Of a DNA stretch of 14,198 nt, positions 11,901 through 14,198 are shown in pieces (the first letter of the stretch is position 1; each line of letters begins with the position of its first letter). The translations under genes and the position numbers were made by a program. The stretch comes from Thermoleophilia bacterium. Lineage in GTDB: Bacteria; Actinomycetota; Thermoleophilia; Gaiellales; SKUG01. The stretch is from NCBI GenBank assembly GCA_025964405.1, contig JAOPYW010000054.1, positions 1-14,198 of the forward strand. Direction: 5' to 3'. The notes under the pieces were generated by a model, which had not been told where the DNA came from, made no database searches, and saw only the letters and a list, made by a program, of their open reading frames with translations.

Positions 11901-13652
11901 CGGCGCATCGGGCGCTGACGTCACCGTCGCCGGACCCGTCACGCGCACGGTGTAGCCACCCTCGTAGTGGCGCTGCACCGGCACCGCGATCACCGTCTCG
12001 GCCGTGATGCGCGGATCGAGCACGAAGCTGAGTCGGAACCGCCGGTCACTACGTTGCGGCGCGAAGTCGAACGACAGTGGCGTGCCTGCGACCGCCTGCG
12101 GATACGTGCGCACGAGTGCATCGGCCTTGGCCGGCTTGAGCGAGGCGCGGTCGGCGTCGTCCGAGAACAGGCTCGTCGTGCCGGTGCCGGTCGCGGTCGG
12201 GTCGGACCAGCCCGCGTAGTGGTAGTAGTACCAGCTGGTCATCGAGCGATCGGCGAGCGCCGCGACCCGCGCGATGTCGGTGACGTCGTCGGAGGAGCCG
12301 AACTCGGTGAGGGCGGAGGCCGATCGGTTGCGCGCCGCGGCGACGCGAGCGCGCTCGAAGTTGCCTGCGTGGGTCGCCGCACAGGTCGGGTCGTTCGCAC
12401 GCGACAGGCCCGGCAGCACGCCTCCGAGCACGCAGTAGCTGTGGAAGCTCAGCACGCGATTCGCGCCGCTGTCGCGGATGGGCGTGCTCGCACCGACGAG
12501 GTTGCGCCCGCCTGCCGAGGTGAGCATGTTGCCCTCCCACCACACGGGGGCCTTCGTGTCAGCCACACGAATGCCCGTGATCGCGCGCTCCTGCATGCGC
12601 TGCAGCGGACCCGAATCGAACGCACGGCATCCACCGGGCAACACGCAACGGGCCGCGCTCGTGCCGGGGAAGGGCTCGTTGACCACGTCGTAGCCGACCA
12701 GGTTCGGGAGGTCGCGCATCACGGCAGCGACCTGGGTCCACTGCGCGGCGAAGCGATCCTGCAGTTGCCCCCTGTTGGCCCACAGCGCATTCCAGGCTGA
12801 CAGGCTCGACGGCGTGAAGTAGCCGGCGGGGAAGGGTGCGCGCTCCACCTTGGTGCCGGTCGCGAAGCTCGCCCAGTCGGGGAACCCCTCGCCGCCGTGC
12901 GCTGCGCCGAACATGTCCTGGTGCGAATCCACGAGTACGCTCACGTCGCGGTCGGCCAGGAGGCTCGCGAGCGCGCGCATGTGCGCGAGGTAGCTCGCGT
13001 CGTAGCGCGTGGGAGTCGGCTCGACGCCCGCCCAGAGCACCCCGAGCCGCACGCCGTTGAGGCCGTTGGCCGCGAGCAGCTCCGCATCTCGCGAGTCGAG
13101 CGCGCTCCGCGCCAGGCTCGCGCCGAACAGCGTCGACGGCGGTACGTACGGCGCACGCTTCCAGATCATGTTGACGCCGTGGAAGAAGACCACACGCCCC
13201 GTCGCGTCACGCAGGAACCGTCCGTCGGCGTGGTACGGCGCCGCGAGGTCGACCGTCGTGCGCTGGTCGACCGGCAGGGCCGCTGAGCCGTCGTCGGTGC
13301 GCAGCCGCGTGCGCTGCACCGTGAGCCAGCCGGTGGCACCGCTCCACGTCCACGAGAACGCGGCCGAGTACGGCTCCACCCACAGGCGCGTGCCGGCGGG
13401 TATCGCGTGCGGCTCCCAGCGCTTGGCGGCCGTGAACCGGAAGCCGGTGACGGTCGCGGGCGCCGACGCCGTGCGGCCCGGGCCGGAATACCCGGCCCCC
13501 GGCACGCGCAGGCCCGCATCGGGGCATCCTGCCGGCGCGGCCCGCACGCCCGCGTCACACTCGGGAGCCGAGGTGGCGGGGCCGGTGACGGCGAGCAGGG
13601 GGATGAGGCCGATGAGCGCGGTGACCAGCGCGTATCTGCACGCGCGAAGCAT
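11802..13652 (-). CDS. Secreted GH5 glycosidase, endoglycoceramidase-like, 616 aa
   Basis: A signal peptide (about 1-29, cleavage near TSA-PE) is followed by a variable region (30-140). A GH5 barrel starts around 152 (GRVVFFHGVNMIWK). VDSHQDMFG (241-249), YDVVNEPF with the acid/base Glu326, FHSY (403-406) and the nucleophile Glu450 in LTEFGSSDD mark a GH5 retaining glycosidase. DxHQD and the C-terminal YPQAVAGTPLSFDF plus the beta-sandwich pattern GGYTVRV are typical of the endoglycoceramidase branch, which cleaves the glycan from glycosphingolipids. Whether the substrate is a glycosphingolipid or another glycolipid is open. The C-terminus runs through a Gly/Arg-rich stretch (589-601) to VTVTLVRAG. 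No strong ribosome binding site precedes the ATG. Confidence 0.85.
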   Translation of the reverse strand: MLRACRYALVTALIGLIPLLAVTGPATSAPECDAGVRAAPAGCPDAGLRVPGAGYSGPGRTASAPATVTGFRFTAAKRWEPHAIPAGTRLWVEPYSAAFSWTWSGATGWLTVQRTRLRTDDGSAALPVDQRTTVDLAAPYHADGRFLRDATGRVVFFHGVNMIWKRAPYVPPSTLFGASLARSALDSRDAELLAANGLNGVRLGVLWAGVEPTPTRYDASYLAHMRALASLLADRDVSVLVDSHQDMFGAAHGGEGFPDWASFATGTKVERAPFPAGYFTPSSLSAWNALWANRGQLQDRFAAQWTQVAAVMRDLPNLVGYDVVNEPFPGTSAARCVLPGGCRAFDSGPLQRMQERAITGIRVADTKAPVWWEGNMLTSAGGRNLVGASTPIRDSGANRVLSFHSYCVLGGVLPGLSRANDPTCAATHAGNFERARVAAARNRSASALTEFGSSDDVTDIARVAALADRSMTSWYYYHYAGWSDPTATGTGTTSLFSDDADRASLKPAKADALVRTYPQAVAGTPLSFDFAPQRSDRRFRLSFVLDPRITAETVIAVPVQRHYEGGYTVRVTGPATVTSAPDAPLLTLDGGRGRGAGGGGGDVVTVTLVRAGHVFG

Positions 13653-13697
13653 GCGTCCAGCGTGCGACGAACCCTGCGGGGCGTCAATGCATGCGGC

Positions 13698-13724
13698 CGC
13701 CCGCTGGCCGCCGCTCGGCGGGCG
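13698..13724. terminator. Possible hairpin between the GH13 and GH5 genes
   Basis: CGCCCGC (13698-13704) and GCGGGCG (13718-13724) form a 7-bp stem around 13 bases that include a smaller GCCG/CGGC pairing. It lies 49 bp beyond the alpha-glucosidase stop and could end or attenuate that transcript before the GH5 gene. No T-tract follows on the minus strand, so it is not a classical terminator and may be chance in GC-rich DNA. Confidence 0.25.
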
Positions 13725-13772
13725 TTTGCGCGCCGCGCGCGCCGACTCCGCGCCCTACCGTGCCAAGGAAGC

Positions 13773-14198
13773 TCACTGCGCGCGCGACCCGCTGCGCACG
13801 AGCCAGACGGCTGCATCGCTGGGGAGCCGGTCTTCGGCGGTGAGGGGTGCACTGGCCAGCACCGGTTCGAAGCCGGGAGGCAGGGCCGCCGGTTCGGCCG
13901 CGACGTTGACCACGCACGCGAAGTCGTCGCCCCGCGTGAACGCGAGCACGTCGCTGGGAGCCTCGAGCCAGGCCAGCCCGGCGTCGCCCTGCAGCGCGGC
14001 CAGGTCGCGCCGCGCGTGCAGCGCTGCCCGGTAGAGCTCGAGCATCGAGGTGGGCTCGCCCTCCTGCGCATCCTCCGCGTATGCCGCCCAGCCGTCGGGC
14101 TGCCACATCCACGGCGCGCGGGCCGTGTCGGGCTCGATCGCGAAGCCGGCGCCGGGTGCCGCGTGCGACCACGGAATCGGCACGCGGCAGCCGTCGCG
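13773..14198 (-). CDS. GH13 alpha-glucosidase, C-terminal part only (gene runs off right edge)
   Basis: The visible 141 residues begin RDGCRVPIPWSHAAPGAGF, the characteristic phrase after the last barrel strand of GH13 alpha-glucosidases and oligo-1,6-glucosidases, followed by PWMWQPDGWAAYA and SMLELYRAALHARRDL. The remainder (FTRGDDFACVVNVAAEP onward) fits the C-terminal beta-sandwich domain. These enzymes release glucose from the non-reducing end of maltose, sucrose or short alpha-glucans and are usually cytoplasmic. The catalytic Asp/Glu residues lie outside the window and cannot be checked. The GH5 gene follows 120 bp downstream on the same strand. Confidence 0.9.
   Translation of the reverse strand, partial: RDGCRVPIPWSHAAPGAGFAIEPDTARAPWMWQPDGWAAYAEDAQEGEPTSMLELYRAALHARRDLAALQGDAGLAWLEAPSDVLAFTRGDDFACVVNVAAEPAALPPGFEPVLASAPLTAEDRLPSDAAVWLVRSGSRAQ

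Overview
This is a GC-rich chromosomal window with dense bidirectional coding, GTG starts beside ATG starts, and several start codons sitting directly behind TAnnnT boxes. It looks actinobacterial (Actinomycetota). Acidimicrobiia is a reasonable guess from the tandem ferritin-like proteins and overall style, but no rRNA or other marker gene is present to confirm it. The gene content is mostly ordinary chromosomal material: no phage, insertion sequence, CRISPR array or tRNA was recognised. The least explained signal is a dispersed ~54-bp non-coding repeat present in three copies.

Layout. Bases 1-1850 (minus strand): the N-terminus of a cyclophilin-type peptidyl-prolyl isomerase, an 81-aa hypothetical protein, repeat copy A, and a ParB-like protein without ParA. 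Bases 1995-3811 (plus): two tandem paralogous glycerophosphodiester phosphodiesterase-family proteins. Bases 3854-5948 (plus): an ECF-type sigma factor overlapping a single-pass membrane protein with a large external domain, probably its regulator. Bases 5951-8065 (minus): an aldo/keto reductase whose stop codon nearly touches the preceding one, then a RimK-like ATP-grasp ligase. Bases 8164-9719 (plus): YaaA (peroxide stress) and a membrane-anchored SGNH hydrolase, both apparently leaderless. Bases 9720-10168: a 449-bp non-coding gap with repeat copies B and C as a large inverted repeat. Bases 10169-11900 (plus): two exported ferritin-like proteins followed by tatA. Bases 11802-14198 (minus): an endoglycoceramidase-like GH5 enzyme whose 3' end overlaps tatA by 99 bp, and the C-terminus of a GH13 alpha-glucosidase.

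How the genes may work together. The ferritin-like pair probably forms one transcript: a lipoprotein and a freely secreted protein, both with Tat-like but not strictly twin-arginine signal peptides, beside a tatA gene. The sigma factor and its membrane partner form a translationally coupled signalling unit. The two glycosidases suggest glycan or glycolipid use. YaaA and the ferritin-like proteins share an iron/oxidative-stress theme, but no sequence evidence links them.
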